In this document: piece after piece, positions 17,379-25,824 of the stretch
Numbering within the stretch: the stretch's first letter is position 1
Layout: each line of letters starts with the position of its first letter
From: Bog-159 sp035499555
GTDB lineage: Bacteria; Acidobacteriota; Terriglobia; Bryobacterales; Bryobacteraceae
DNA: 64,000 nucleotides
Assembly (NCBI GenBank): GCA_035499555.1
Contig: DATJYO010000090.1
Coordinates: 124,001-188,000 of the forward strand
Direction: 5' to 3'
Program-made: the position numbers and the translations under genes
The notes under the pieces: model-generated
The model's input: only the letters and a program-made list of their open reading frames with translations
Told to the model about the DNA's origin: nothing
Databases searched by the model: none

Positions 17379-18446
17379 TCAGCGCTGATTCTCCCACCAC
17401 ACGATGCCCGCGTCGCCGATGGCTATTATGTCTGGACGGCCGTCACCGTTCAGATCCGCCACCCGCGCGAAATGCACCGGCTGCCCACGAGCGAGGACCG
17501 ACGGCTCGAACCGGCCGCCTCCCTGGTTACGCAAAACCATCAGACGGCCGGCCCCTTCGCCTTCCGCGATCAGGATGTCCGGCCTGCCGTCCCCATCGAA
17601 ATCGGCGATCTCCAGGCTGCTCACGGCGCCCAGATCGGGTACGCTGTCGATCCGTTGTTCGATCCACAACTGGCGCGGGTCGGCGGGTTTTGTGAAGTGC
17701 GCCAGACGGGCCGGCGTCACGTTGCGCTGCGCCAGCACCAGGTCCGGTGTGGGGCCGGTCAACGGGGCGTAACTCGATTGCAGCATGGCCGATTCCGGTG
17801 TTTCATTCCACAGAGTGATGGCAAAGATGTGCCAGGGCAGCTCAAAGCTCTCCGGCGACCGGATCCAATACATCCCTGCCAGGATGTCCGGATGCCCGTC
17901 GCCATCGATATCCGCCATGCGCAGTCCGCCCTGGTGCGAAGGCGAGTAGAACGAATAAACATCCTGCGAGGGCCAGCGCGCGGCCGGATTGGGAGGGATT
18001 TCGTAGAAGCGCAACTGCGCGCGCTTGTGGATCAGCAGAATGCCGCGATGCCCAAGCAGGGTGGCGGGCATCATGTCGGGGGCGTCCACGCCCGTATCGA
18101 TCACGTGCCTCTGCCAGGGGCCGCGCCCACCGGGATTCCGAAACCACACCAGCGCCGCTTCGGGACCGCTCTCGTTGACGGCGATGTCCAGCCGCCCGTC
18201 GCCGTCCACGTCCAGCAGACAGCCGCCTTCGGCGAACGCACGCCCGGCTCCCCGGACGACGCGATAATCGCCTTGCGGCAATCCCCTCCACAAAAGTTGG
18301 CCGCCCCAGGTAACGAGCGTGCGCTCCTGTAAAGCGTACCCCGTCACGGATTCGTCACGCAACGTCTTCAGCCGATGGGCGGCAAAATGTGGCTGGGCCG
18401 CAAGCAGGGCAGGAATCAGGACAAAAGCGCAGGCGCGACCCAACAT
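17379..18446 (-). CDS. Exported FG-GAP/VCBS-repeat protein
   Basis: A 355-residue protein with a signal peptide (RACAFVLIPALLAAQ) and four calcium-loop-like FG-GAP motifs: DVDGDGRLDI, DIDGDGHPDI, DFDGDGRPDI and DLNGDGRPDI. These are the hallmark of integrin-like beta-propellers. It is predicted to be periplasmic or extracellular and to bind calcium; no catalytic motif is seen. It sits 54 bases upstream of the S9 peptidase start on the same strand and could be co-transcribed with it. Confidence 0.88.
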   Translation of the reverse strand: MLGRACAFVLIPALLAAQPHFAAHRLKTLRDESVTGYALQERTLVTWGGQLLWRGLPQGDYRVVRGAGRAFAEGGCLLDVDGDGRLDIAVNESGPEAALVWFRNPGGRGPWQRHVIDTGVDAPDMMPATLLGHRGILLIHKRAQLRFYEIPPNPAARWPSQDVYSFYSPSHQGGLRMADIDGDGHPDILAGMYWIRSPESFELPWHIFAITLWNETPESAMLQSSYAPLTGPTPDLVLAQRNVTPARLAHFTKPADPRQLWIEQRIDSVPDLGAVSSLEIADFDGDGRPDILIAEGEGAGRLMVLRNQGGGRFEPSVLARGQPVHFARVADLNGDGRPDIIAIGDAGIVWWENQR

Positions 18447-18490
18447 GAATTCGCTATTGTACTTCGGTTGGGTTTGCCTGCCGTGGCGGA

Positions 18491-18982
18491 TTAATCCGCC
18501 ACCGGTGCGATGCGGCGCATCACGTCCTTAACTTTACGCCCGTAGTTGGCTTTCTGGTTGTAGGTTTTCAGAATCCCGTCGATGTCCTTGCCCTTATATA
18601 GGGTGGAGTGGGTCAGAGAGTAGGCCACGGAGCGGACGCAGGCAGCCGCTGAAGAAAAGGCCGCGCGGCCGCTATCCCACCCGAACAGGTTGTTGTGCGG
18701 GGCGGCTTTGCCGCCGGAAGTTTCCACAAAAGAAAGACTGGGCAGCAGCCGCCAGTCCAGGCCGTAGAGGTCGGCCGCTTCCAGGAAGGTGGAAGACAGC
18801 TTCGCGGCCGGGCAATTGCCCTGTCCGAAAAAGTTGCGCAGGCAGGCGAGACGGGGATCGTTGGCGGGAGGATTGCGATGTTGGGCGGCGGGGGGCTTTG
18901 CGGAATTCGCATGGGAGCCGGCGGCGGGCCAGGATACTACCCCGGCAACCACGGCCAGCCCATGGGAAAACAGCTTTCGCAT
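18491..18982 (-). CDS. Exported lysozyme/glucosaminidase-like protein
   Basis: A 163-residue protein with an N-terminal signal peptide (about 1-25), a short Pro/Ala linker, and a C-terminal domain that looks lysozyme-like: LDWRLLPSLSFVETSGG carries a candidate catalytic Glu, followed by NNLFGWDSG, which resembles the glucosaminidase and peptidoglycan-hydrolase families. A Cys pair (CLRNFFGQGNC) may form a disulfide. Probable role: cutting peptidoglycan in the periplasm. The family call is by motif only. The intergenic region upstream (about 490 bases) should hold its promoter. Confidence 0.7.
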   Translation of the reverse strand: MRKLFSHGLAVVAGVVSWPAAGSHANSAKPPAAQHRNPPANDPRLACLRNFFGQGNCPAAKLSSTFLEAADLYGLDWRLLPSLSFVETSGGKAAPHNNLFGWDSGRAAFSSAAACVRSVAYSLTHSTLYKGKDIDGILKTYNQKANYGRKVKDVMRRIAPVAD

Positions 18983-19475
18983 ATTTGGAATTACCTCGTT
19001 TCTGAAATTTGGCTTTTAAAAGAACCGGCCCGATTTAACGGGGGCCGAGGAATCACTCGAAGGTTGAAAGGCGCGAGGCCTAAATCAGCGGTGTGTGTCA
19101 AGCATAAGCTGCAATTATAACATTACGGCGAGGGCCGTGCAGGCCCGCCGGCTTTCTGCCGGCTTTCTGCCATGGCTACGACCTTTCCGTTGTGATTCGT
19201 CGCACAGTATTCGGTACCGGGGGCCCGCCTGAACTTGCAAGCCAGCGAGAGCGATTGTGTAGGATTTTAGAGGGTCTTAGAGGGTTCTGGCAGAGGTGAC
19301 TGTTTGGAAGGAACCAAACGGGGAATCAATCGCATCTCGCTGGGCCTGCTCAATGTTAGTCACGCTATCTCGTTAGCAATCCCCACACCAAACCGCAATA
19401 GATTTATTTTCAATGAATTAGCCACGACTCCCTGTGCCAGCCGTGCAAAATTGGCACGCGTGCGACAGTTTTGTC
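18983..19475. other. Intergenic region without a supported gene
   Basis: This stretch lies between the stop of the TolC-like gene and the start of the lysozyme-like gene, both on the minus strand. It is less GC-rich than its surroundings. I see no tRNA, no convincing coding frame and no strong promoter. It contains two short tandem duplications (listed separately). Confidence 0.6.
19148..19171. repeat. Two tandem copies of an 11-base unit
   Basis: CCGGCTTTCTG occurs twice head-to-tail, followed by CC. A second small duplication, two 10-base copies of TTAGAGGGTY, lies at 19267-19286. Both sit in the long non-coding gap; function unknown, probably slippage products. Confidence 0.7.
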
Positions 19476-21371
19476 TTATTCCTGAACATTGGCCGGCAGC
19501 GATTCCGGCGGACGCGATACCGATCCCCGCAACGCCTCCGCGAGCGAGATGTTGTTATCCTGCAGGATCTGTCCCGTCACCCGTTCCAACTCGACTTTGG
19601 ACTTGGCATAAGCGGCTTCGGCGGATAGTTCGCTGAGGCGCGCGGCGGCCAAATCGCGCTGCGTCAGGATCACGTTGTAAATGACCGAGGCGCCGGCGGC
19701 ATACTTCTTCTGTTCCGCGTCCAGGGTCTGCGCCTGGAGCACATGCGCCTTTACCGCGGCCCGGTACTGGGCGCGCGCATTGCGAACGCCGATGACGGCG
19801 TTCTGGACGTCCACACGCACCTGGTTTTCCAGCCGCTGCTCCCCGATCTGCAATTGGCGCAGGGTCAATTCATCGTTGAGGGCCTGCGCCTGGGCTGCAC
19901 GGTTGCGCAACGGAATCGTGAGGTTGAAGCCTGCCGAATAGTTTGGATAGTTACGGGCGAACAACTGTTTCAGAACCGCGCCATAGCCGCCGATGAAAGC
20001 CGGACTGGGCGCGCCAAAGCTGAAAGGCAGCGTCGAAGGCAGGGTGTTCACCTGGCCGGCCAACGCATTGTTGGTGGTGCCCGCTACCAGGTCGAGCGTG
20101 GGCAGCAGCCCGTTCCGGGAGCCGCGTAGGGTGATCTCCTGATTCGCCACTTGGATGCGATTCTGTGCCAGCTCCGGGCGCGCGGCCAAGGCAGTGGCCA
20201 TCAGATCCTGAATGGGTGTGACCGGCTCCGTATCCGGCACCCTTATGCGGTCGGTCGGCACGATCCGGGCATCGGCTACCGAGGGGCTGGCGACGCCGGT
20301 ACGGCTCAGAGCGTTCTTCAGAATAGTCTCCTGCTGCAGGACCTGCGTTTCGGCCAGCGTCAAATTCTGCTCATCGGTGGCGAGTTGGGCCTGCGCGCGC
20401 ACCACTTCGATCGGGGCCATCATCCCGGCCTCGACCTGTTTCTTATTGTCTTCGTACAACTTGGTGCTGGTGGCCACGGCCTGCTCCTGCACCCGTACGT
20501 TTTCGTTGAAGGTGACCAGGTCCCAGTAGAGATCCATCACCGCCGCCACGGTGGTGATGACTTGGAGCTTGAAGGTCAGATCGGCCAGCTCGCGGTTGTT
20601 TTTGGCGATCCGGATCTGCCGCTGGTTCACGGCCAGGCTGAAACCCTGCAAAAGATGCTGCGTGACCGTAATACCGAGCGACGAACTCGTGACCGGATTG
20701 AACAGGGCAGTCGTGCTGTTGCCGATGGCGGTGGAGTTATTGAGTCCGAAGCTGATTGAGGTGCCCGTCTGGAAACCCTGCTGGTAGGTGAAGGCGGAGG
20801 TGTCCTGGCGTTGGATCAGCTCGTCGACTCCGGCGATGAAGGGGGTGCTTTCGGGAATGGACTGGTGCGCCCAAGTTGCGCTGCCGACCAGCGCCGGATC
20901 GAACGCTGGAATGGCTGGTCCGGATTGGCTGATGACGGTGTTGCCCACCGCCGTAGAACTGGCCGCGCTGGCCTGCGTGGAAGGATTGCCCGTCACGCCG
21001 CTCTGCGCCACTCCACCTGCCTGGGCGCTGGTGGGGCCGGCGGTGACCGACGTGGAGACGCCCTGCGCGAATCCGCCGGCCCGCGCGCGCAGCATCTGCG
21101 CATCGGCGATCTCCGGGCCGTAACGCTGGAGCTCGATGTCCAGGTTGTTTTCAAGCGCCAGCGCGATGGCATCCTGCAGCGACAGATAGAGACGTCCGGC
21201 GCGCAGCAGCATCTCCAGCCGTCCGGAATTGGCCATGTTGACCGGAGGCACGCGCGACAGGCGGTATTTGCCGGTAATAAAAGAGAAACTCCCGCCAGGC
21301 TGCTGGATCTCCTGCGCCTGCTGGGCGAACAGCGGCGAGAGCAGTGCGAGTCCGTACGCTAATTTATGCAT
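19476..21371 (-). CDS. TolC-family outer-membrane efflux protein
   Basis: A 631-residue protein with a short signal-like N-terminus (LAYGLALLSPLFAQ) and the duplicated TolC coiled-coil pattern: LQDAIALALENNLDIELQRY in the first half, TLRGSRNGLLPTLDLVAGTT and PNYSAGFNLTIPLRNRAAQA in the second, and AAARLSELSAEAAYAKSKVE near the end. TolC proteins form trimeric channels across the outer membrane and periplasm for tripartite pumps. The protein is longer than usual because of a Gly/Ala/Ser-rich low-complexity insert around residues 105-155. No pump or adaptor genes adjoin it. It is divergent from pyrE with 26 bases between the starts. Confidence 0.92.
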   Translation of the reverse strand: MHKLAYGLALLSPLFAQQAQEIQQPGGSFSFITGKYRLSRVPPVNMANSGRLEMLLRAGRLYLSLQDAIALALENNLDIELQRYGPEIADAQMLRARAGGFAQGVSTSVTAGPTSAQAGGVAQSGVTGNPSTQASAASSTAVGNTVISQSGPAIPAFDPALVGSATWAHQSIPESTPFIAGVDELIQRQDTSAFTYQQGFQTGTSISFGLNNSTAIGNSTTALFNPVTSSSLGITVTQHLLQGFSLAVNQRQIRIAKNNRELADLTFKLQVITTVAAVMDLYWDLVTFNENVRVQEQAVATSTKLYEDNKKQVEAGMMAPIEVVRAQAQLATDEQNLTLAETQVLQQETILKNALSRTGVASPSVADARIVPTDRIRVPDTEPVTPIQDLMATALAARPELAQNRIQVANQEITLRGSRNGLLPTLDLVAGTTNNALAGQVNTLPSTLPFSFGAPSPAFIGGYGAVLKQLFARNYPNYSAGFNLTIPLRNRAAQAQALNDELTLRQLQIGEQRLENQVRVDVQNAVIGVRNARAQYRAAVKAHVLQAQTLDAEQKKYAAGASVIYNVILTQRDLAAARLSELSAEAAYAKSKVELERVTGQILQDNNISLAEALRGSVSRPPESLPANVQE

Positions 21372-21397
21372 GAATCCCGATGGTATAGTAGGCCTTT

Positions 21398-21985
21398 GTG
21401 ACGCCGCAAGCCGAATCCATCCTGGAGTTGTTTCGCTCTACCAGCGCCTATCTGAACGGGCATTTCCGGCTCACCAGCGGTCTGCACAGCCCGGGTTATC
21501 TGCAGTGTGCGCTGGTGCTGCAACACCCGAAGTATGCGGCGGAACTGGGCGGCATGCTGGCCGAGGAACTGCTCAACCTGGCCGGGCCCGTCGGTCTGGT
21601 GGTATCGCCCGCCCTGGGCGGCCTGATCATTGGCCATGAGGTCGCGCGCGCCCTGGGCGCCCGGTTCATCTTTACCGAACGCGACGAAAACAAGAAGATG
21701 ACGCTGCGCCGCGGTTTTGCAGTGGCGGCGGATGAGCCGGCGTTGGTGGTGGAGGATGTGGTCACAACCGGCGGCAGCACACGCGACGTGGTGGACGTGC
21801 TGCGCGCAGCGGGCGCCCGTCCCCTGGCGGCCGGCTCCATCGTGGATCGCAGCGGCGGGCAGGCCGATGTGGGCGTGCCGCGCGTGGCGCTGATGACGCT
21901 CGAAGTCGTAACCTACGATCCGGCCGTGTGCCCGCTGTGCGCCCAAGGCATACCGGCGGTGAAGCCCGGCTCGCGCCCGGTCTGA
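21398..21985 (+). CDS. pyrE: Orotate phosphoribosyltransferase
   Basis: Adds phosphoribose from PRPP to orotate in UMP synthesis. The 195-residue protein has the type I phosphoribosyltransferase PRPP loop ALVVEDVVTTGGST, the LTSGLHSPGYLQ substrate region and FTERDENKKMTLRRGF. The start is GTG at 21398; an extended -10 element (TGGTATAGT, 21381-21389) ends 8 bases before it and no Shine-Dalgarno is visible, so the transcript may be leaderless. Its stop and the truA start share one base (TGATG). Confidence 0.96.
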   Translation: MTPQAESILELFRSTSAYLNGHFRLTSGLHSPGYLQCALVLQHPKYAAELGGMLAEELLNLAGPVGLVVSPALGGLIIGHEVARALGARFIFTERDENKKMTLRRGFAVAADEPALVVEDVVTTGGSTRDVVDVLRAAGARPLAAGSIVDRSGGQADVGVPRVALMTLEVVTYDPAVCPLCAQGIPAVKPGSRPV

Positions 21986-22728
21986 TGCGCCGCATTCGCA
22001 TCACTTTGGCTTACGATGGGTCCGATTTCCATGGCTGGCAGGTACAGCCAGGCCTGACCACGATCCAGGGCACGCTGGAGGCAGTGGTCGCGGAGATCGA
22101 AGGCCGCGCCGTGCACGTGGCCGGATCCGGCCGTACGGATGCGGGCGTGCACGCGCTGGCGCAGGTGGCCGCGTTCACGATCGAGAATCCCATCCCGCCG
22201 GCCAATCTGCGCAAGGCCATGAACCGGCTGCTGCCGGCATCCATCCGCGTGCTGGCCGCCGACGAAGCGGCTACAGATTTTCACCCGCGATTTCAGGCCG
22301 TGGCCAAGACCTACGAATACCGCATCGTGCGCGCGGAGGTGTGCTCGCCCTTTGAGTGGCGCTACGTGCAACATCACCCCTATCCGCTGGACGTGGACCG
22401 TATGCAGGCTTGCGCACCGCTGCTCGAAGGCGAGCACGATTTCACGGCTTTTGCGGCCACCGACGACCGCGACGAGGAAGGCAAATCCAAGGTGCGTACG
22501 ATCTTCAGCTCACGGCTGGAATCGCCGCCGGACCGGCTGATCTATCGCGTGCGGGGCAGCGGGTTCCTGAAGCACATGGTGCGGAATATCGCAGGGTCGC
22601 TGCTGGAAGCCGGGCGGGGAAACCTGGACGAAGCCGGCCTGCGGGAATTATTGCAGCCGGGATGCGACCGCAAGGCCGGCCCTACCGCGCCGGCCAAGGG
22701 TTTGGTCTTGGTGGGGGTGGAATATTAG
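21985..22728 (+). CDS. truA: tRNA pseudouridine(38-40) synthase TruA
   Basis: Converts uridines 38-40 of the tRNA anticodon arm to pseudouridine. The 247-residue protein carries the catalytic segment VAGSGRTDAGVHALAQVA with the invariant Asp, the N-terminal LAYDGSDFHGWQVQ, and C-terminal GSGFLKHMVRNIAGSLLEAG. The ATG at 21985 overlaps the pyrE stop by one base. Its stop overlaps the stop of the convergent TPR gene by 3 to 4 bases. Confidence 0.96.
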   Translation: MRRIRITLAYDGSDFHGWQVQPGLTTIQGTLEAVVAEIEGRAVHVAGSGRTDAGVHALAQVAAFTIENPIPPANLRKAMNRLLPASIRVLAADEAATDFHPRFQAVAKTYEYRIVRAEVCSPFEWRYVQHHPYPLDVDRMQACAPLLEGEHDFTAFAATDDRDEEGKSKVRTIFSSRLESPPDRLIYRVRGSGFLKHMVRNIAGSLLEAGRGNLDEAGLRELLQPGCDRKAGPTAPAKGLVLVGVEY

Positions 22729-24428
22729 CGCCCGGACGCCGCGGCCGAGCCGTCACCGGCCAGGTATTGCCGGGCGGCCTTGACCTGCGGCAGATCGCTG
22801 TCGGCATGCGACCAGGCCCCCAGGAAGTCGAGATACGCCTTGGCCGCTTCCTCGCGTTTACCTTCCTTATCCCAGGCAAAGGCGATCCCGTACAGGGCAA
22901 AACCGGAACGCGGCCGCCGCGCCAGTTCCTTGCGGAACTCCGCGCGTGCATCGTCGAACTTGCCGGCGCGGATCAGCACGGCGCCGAAGACCTCGAGCGC
23001 GGGACGTGCGTACAGGGGAGGCTCCGAATAGCCCGCCTTCTTCTCCTCCTCGTCGGCGCGGGCCAAGAGTTGGCGCGCGGTTTCCAGATCGCCCTTCTGC
23101 CCCGCGATCAAGCCGCGCAGTTCCAGCGCCGCCGTTCCTAAAAGACGCAGCACCCGCTTCTGGCCGCCCTGGTTCTTTTCGTCCAGATCCTCCTGCGAAA
23201 CGCGCCAGAGCAGCGCTTCGAGGGCGTTGGCTTGGGTGCCGGCGTCGGCCAACTGGCCGGCCTCGGCCGCCTGCATGCCGCGGGCGTAGGCGATCAGCCC
23301 GTCCCGGTAGCCGCGCGCCCAGACGTTTAACTCTCCGTCAGGGACGCCGAATTCCAGCGGGTGCGCGATCACATCCTCCCACCGGGCATACCGCACGGCC
23401 AGCCGCGCCTCCGTGCTGCCGATCTGCAGGACGTAAAAGAACGGATTGCCGGACCGGTCCGGATCGTCAGCCGTTCCGTTCAACGCGCGGGCCTCGTCGC
23501 GCGCTTCCTGAAAGCGGCCTTCTTCCGCGCAGTCGGCGATCAGGTAACTGATGTTGTGCACGTAGTTCCAATCGTCGCGCACGGCCACGTGGTAGCGCGC
23601 CATATACTCGGCGTCGGCGCGCTTGGCGGCGAGGAAGATCTGGCGGGCTTTTTCGTAATCGCCGGTACGGAAATAGATGTGGCCGGGCATGTGGACCATG
23701 TGGCCGGAGGCCGGCGCCAGTGCGCCGAGCTTCGCGGCGCTGTCGAGCGCCCACTCCGGATGGTCGCTGGCTTCCACGGCATGGATCCAGTAATGATTCG
23801 CGGCGGCGTTATCCGGATCTTGACGCAGCAACTCGCGCAACATCGCCTGGCCGTAGAAGGTCCCGGACCGCGGATCGCCCTGCTCGTCGTAGCCATGGTT
23901 GAGCGAGAGCACGTAGAAGAGCTTGGCCTGGACGTCGTCCGGATAGTGCTGGATAAGCGCCTCCATCTCTTTGGCATAGGCGCTGTCACCGCCGTCACCC
24001 TTGTCCTCCAGCGAAGCGGCGTCGGCGCGGATGTAACGTTGTTCGTGATCGGAAGCATGGCCGCTCAGTTCCTTGGCCTTCGAAATCTCCGCCTTGGCTG
24101 CGTCCGGATCGCCTCCGTGCAAGGTGAGCGCGCGGGCCAGGCCCCAGTGACACATGGCACAATCCGGATCGAGCCGGACCGCCTCCGCGAACGCACGCAA
24201 CGCTTCGTAATCCCAGAAACAGTGCAGCAGCGCCAGCCCCTGGTCGAACCAGCGCTGCGCCTCGGGCGACTTGGTGGTGATGGCGATGTGACCGTGGCCG
24301 ATGCCTTCCAGGACCACGGGTTTGGGCAGCTTGGCAAGATCGACCCGGGCCGGCGAGTCCGGGGTGTGGTGATGGACTTGAGACCAGGCGGACACCGCCA
24401 GGAGCAGGCAGACAGCGAACCGTTTCAT
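22725..24428 (-). CDS. Exported TPR-repeat protein
   Basis: A 567-residue protein with a signal peptide (FAVCLLLAVSAWSQ) and tetratricopeptide repeats from about residue 55 (EAQRWFDQGLALLHCFWDYE; ALRAFAEAVRLDPDCAMCHW) to the C-terminus (DARAEFRKELARRPRSGFAL). TPR arrays serve protein-protein binding. A His-rich segment follows the signal peptide (VHHHTPD). Such exported TPR proteins are common in this phylum; the partner is unknown. A TATACT -10-like element lies 17 bases upstream of the start at 24445-24450. Confidence 0.88.
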   Translation of the reverse strand: MKRFAVCLLLAVSAWSQVHHHTPDSPARVDLAKLPKPVVLEGIGHGHIAITTKSPEAQRWFDQGLALLHCFWDYEALRAFAEAVRLDPDCAMCHWGLARALTLHGGDPDAAKAEISKAKELSGHASDHEQRYIRADAASLEDKGDGGDSAYAKEMEALIQHYPDDVQAKLFYVLSLNHGYDEQGDPRSGTFYGQAMLRELLRQDPDNAAANHYWIHAVEASDHPEWALDSAAKLGALAPASGHMVHMPGHIYFRTGDYEKARQIFLAAKRADAEYMARYHVAVRDDWNYVHNISYLIADCAEEGRFQEARDEARALNGTADDPDRSGNPFFYVLQIGSTEARLAVRYARWEDVIAHPLEFGVPDGELNVWARGYRDGLIAYARGMQAAEAGQLADAGTQANALEALLWRVSQEDLDEKNQGGQKRVLRLLGTAALELRGLIAGQKGDLETARQLLARADEEEKKAGYSEPPLYARPALEVFGAVLIRAGKFDDARAEFRKELARRPRSGFALYGIAFAWDKEGKREEAAKAYLDFLGAWSHADSDLPQVKAARQYLAGDGSAAASGR

Positions 24429-24462
24429 GCGCGACTCTTGGGACAGTATATCGCGCGGGGCT

Positions 24463-24527
24463 AGCCCGCAAAGGCGCGTGGGCGCCTCAAATCCTTAAAT
24501 AACTGCCCACGCGGCGTTTTGCGGGCT
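24463..24527 (-). terminator. Long imperfect inverted repeat after the folE operon
   Basis: The arms at 24463-24483 and 24505-24527 pair over about 20 positions (AGCCCGCAAA near one end, GCGTGGGC near the other, with a small mismatch region) around a 21-base AT-rich loop. On the minus strand it begins 5 bases after the stop of the small membrane protein gene. It lacks a clear U-tract, so it may be a terminator, an mRNA-stabilising hairpin or a REP-like element. Confidence 0.5.
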
Positions 24528-24532
24528 GTTAC

Positions 24533-24772
24533 TTAAGAGGCGGACAGATAGGAGATGACGCTGAGCCCGATCAGGGCCGCGCCCGCAATAGCCAGCCAAA
24601 CCGGTTGCGCGACCTTCTCATCGGAAGAGGAAGAGATCAGGCCGGAGGAGAGGACGTTGAGCCACTTATGCGTGCCGTCAACCAACAATTGGAACAGGCC
24701 CGGGACCAATCCCAAAAGGATCAGCACGGCGCCCATGCACACGCCGGTGACCAGATGGTTGAAATCGAACAC
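24533..24772 (-). CDS. Small two-helix membrane protein
   Basis: A 79-residue protein with a GTG start. It has two hydrophobic segments (GAVLILLGLVPGLFQLLV and PVWLAIAGAALIGLSVISYL) joined by a polar loop with a serine run (SSGLISSSSDEK). I do not recognise a family. It lies 25 bases after folE on the same strand and is probably the last gene of the pterin operon. Confidence 0.6.
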   Translation of the reverse strand: MFDFNHLVTGVCMGAVLILLGLVPGLFQLLVDGTHKWLNVLSSGLISSSSDEKVAQPVWLAIAGAALIGLSVISYLSAS

Positions 24773-24797
24773 CAGACAATTGTATCCGATCGAACGA

Positions 24798-25406
24798 TCA
24801 GGCGTGGCTCGGGGATTTCACCAGTGCCAGGAACTCGTCGCGGGTTTCCTTGCGATTGCGGAACGACCCCAGCATGGCGCTGGTCACCGCGCCGGAATGC
24901 TGCTTCTCCACGCCGCGCATCATCATGCAAAAGTGCCGGGCCTCGCAGACCACGCCCACGCCCAGCGGATCGATCAGGTCCTGTATGGTCTGGGCGATCT
25001 GCTGGGTCATGCGCTCCTGGATCTGCAGGCGGCGGGCGAAGACATCCACCAGGCGCGGCAGCTTGCTCAATCCGATCACGCGGTCGCGCGGGATATAGGC
25101 GACGTGCACTTTGCCGAAGAACGGCAGCATGTGATGCTCGCACATGCTGAAGAACTCGATGTCCTTCATGATGACCATCTCGTCGTACTTCACCGTGAAC
25201 AGGGCGCCGTTCACCACCTTCTTCACGTCCATTTGATAGCCGCTGGTCAGGAATTGCAGGGCGCGTTCCACGCGCTCCGGGGTGCGTACCAGGCCTTCCC
25301 GGCGGACATCCTCGCCCAGGCGGCCGAGCATCTCCTTGATCAGCGGCGCGATCGATCCGTCCGCTTTCGGGGTCATCACTTTTACAGCGGCTTTATGTGA
25401 TTTCAT
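24798..25406 (-). CDS. folE: GTP cyclohydrolase I
   Basis: Opens GTP to dihydroneopterin triphosphate, the first step of folate and tetrahydropterin synthesis and the substrate supplier for PTPS/QueD enzymes. The 202-residue protein has the zinc-binding CEHHMLPFFGKVHVAYIP, GLSKLPRLVDVFARRLQIQE and the second zinc Cys in CEARHFCMMMRG. Its start lies 14 bases inside the preceding PTPS-like gene. Being third in an operon with two PTPS paralogs, it presumably feeds a pterin or deazapurine pathway rather than folate alone. Confidence 0.96.
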   Translation of the reverse strand: MKSHKAAVKVMTPKADGSIAPLIKEMLGRLGEDVRREGLVRTPERVERALQFLTSGYQMDVKKVVNGALFTVKYDEMVIMKDIEFFSMCEHHMLPFFGKVHVAYIPRDRVIGLSKLPRLVDVFARRLQIQERMTQQIAQTIQDLIDPLGVGVVCEARHFCMMMRGVEKQHSGAVTSAMLGSFRNRKETRDEFLALVKSPSHA

Positions 25407-25824
25407 GGGCTGATACGGCGAAGGCGTTACGGCTGGTCTCGGCGATGGTCACACCTTCGAGCTGGGGTCCTTCCGGAAATACCGCGGACCAGTTCCTTTT
25501 CAGCCGGCGGACCACTTCGCGGCCCAGGTTCTCCGACGTGGGCACCACCGTGCGAAAGGCGTCCACCTCCTCGTTGAGGTTGCGATGCGCGAACGGCTCC
25601 AGCACTTCGCGCTGCACCAGAGAGTCCAGCCGGTCGAGTTCCACGGCGCGGCCCGAGCGGCTATCCAGCGGACCGCGCACGCTCACGGCTATCTCGTAGT
25701 TGTGACCGTGTCCAAACGGATTGTTGCACTTGCCGTACAGTTCGCGATTCTCCGCGTCGCTCAGTTGCGGCGCGTGCAAGCGATGGGAAGCCGGGAAGTG
25801 GTACGTACGGGTGACCCGGATCAT
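25393..25824 (-). CDS. 6-pyruvoyltetrahydropterin synthase/QueD-family protein A (keeps Cys, lacks Asp)
   Basis: A 143-residue PTPS-fold protein. Zinc ligands are intact (His14 in FPASHRLH; His39 and His41 in GHGHNY), as is the pterin-anchoring Glu129. The catalytic Cys is present (Cys33 in GKCNNPFGHG), as in mammalian PTPS. However, the Asp of the Asp-His pair is Ala: PFAHRNL at residues 77-83 instead of the usual LDHxxL. The start overlaps the stop of the second paralog (ATGA). Normal products of the family are 6-pyruvoyl- or 6-carboxy-tetrahydropterin. With the Asp lost it may be impaired alone or act together with its neighbour. Confidence 0.9.
   Translation of the reverse strand: MIRVTRTYHFPASHRLHAPQLSDAENRELYGKCNNPFGHGHNYEIAVSVRGPLDSRSGRAVELDRLDSLVQREVLEPFAHRNLNEEVDAFRTVVPTSENLGREVVRRLKRNWSAVFPEGPQLEGVTIAETSRNAFAVSAHEIT

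Noticed and set aside
19440..19470. TGGCACG in the 18983-19475 gap as a sigma-54 promoter
   Set aside because: The -12 GC is not at the required distance on either strand.
19304..19636. Plus-strand frame in the gap next to the TolC-like gene
   Set aside because: It runs into the antisense of the TolC-like gene and has neither family resemblance nor a ribosome-binding site.
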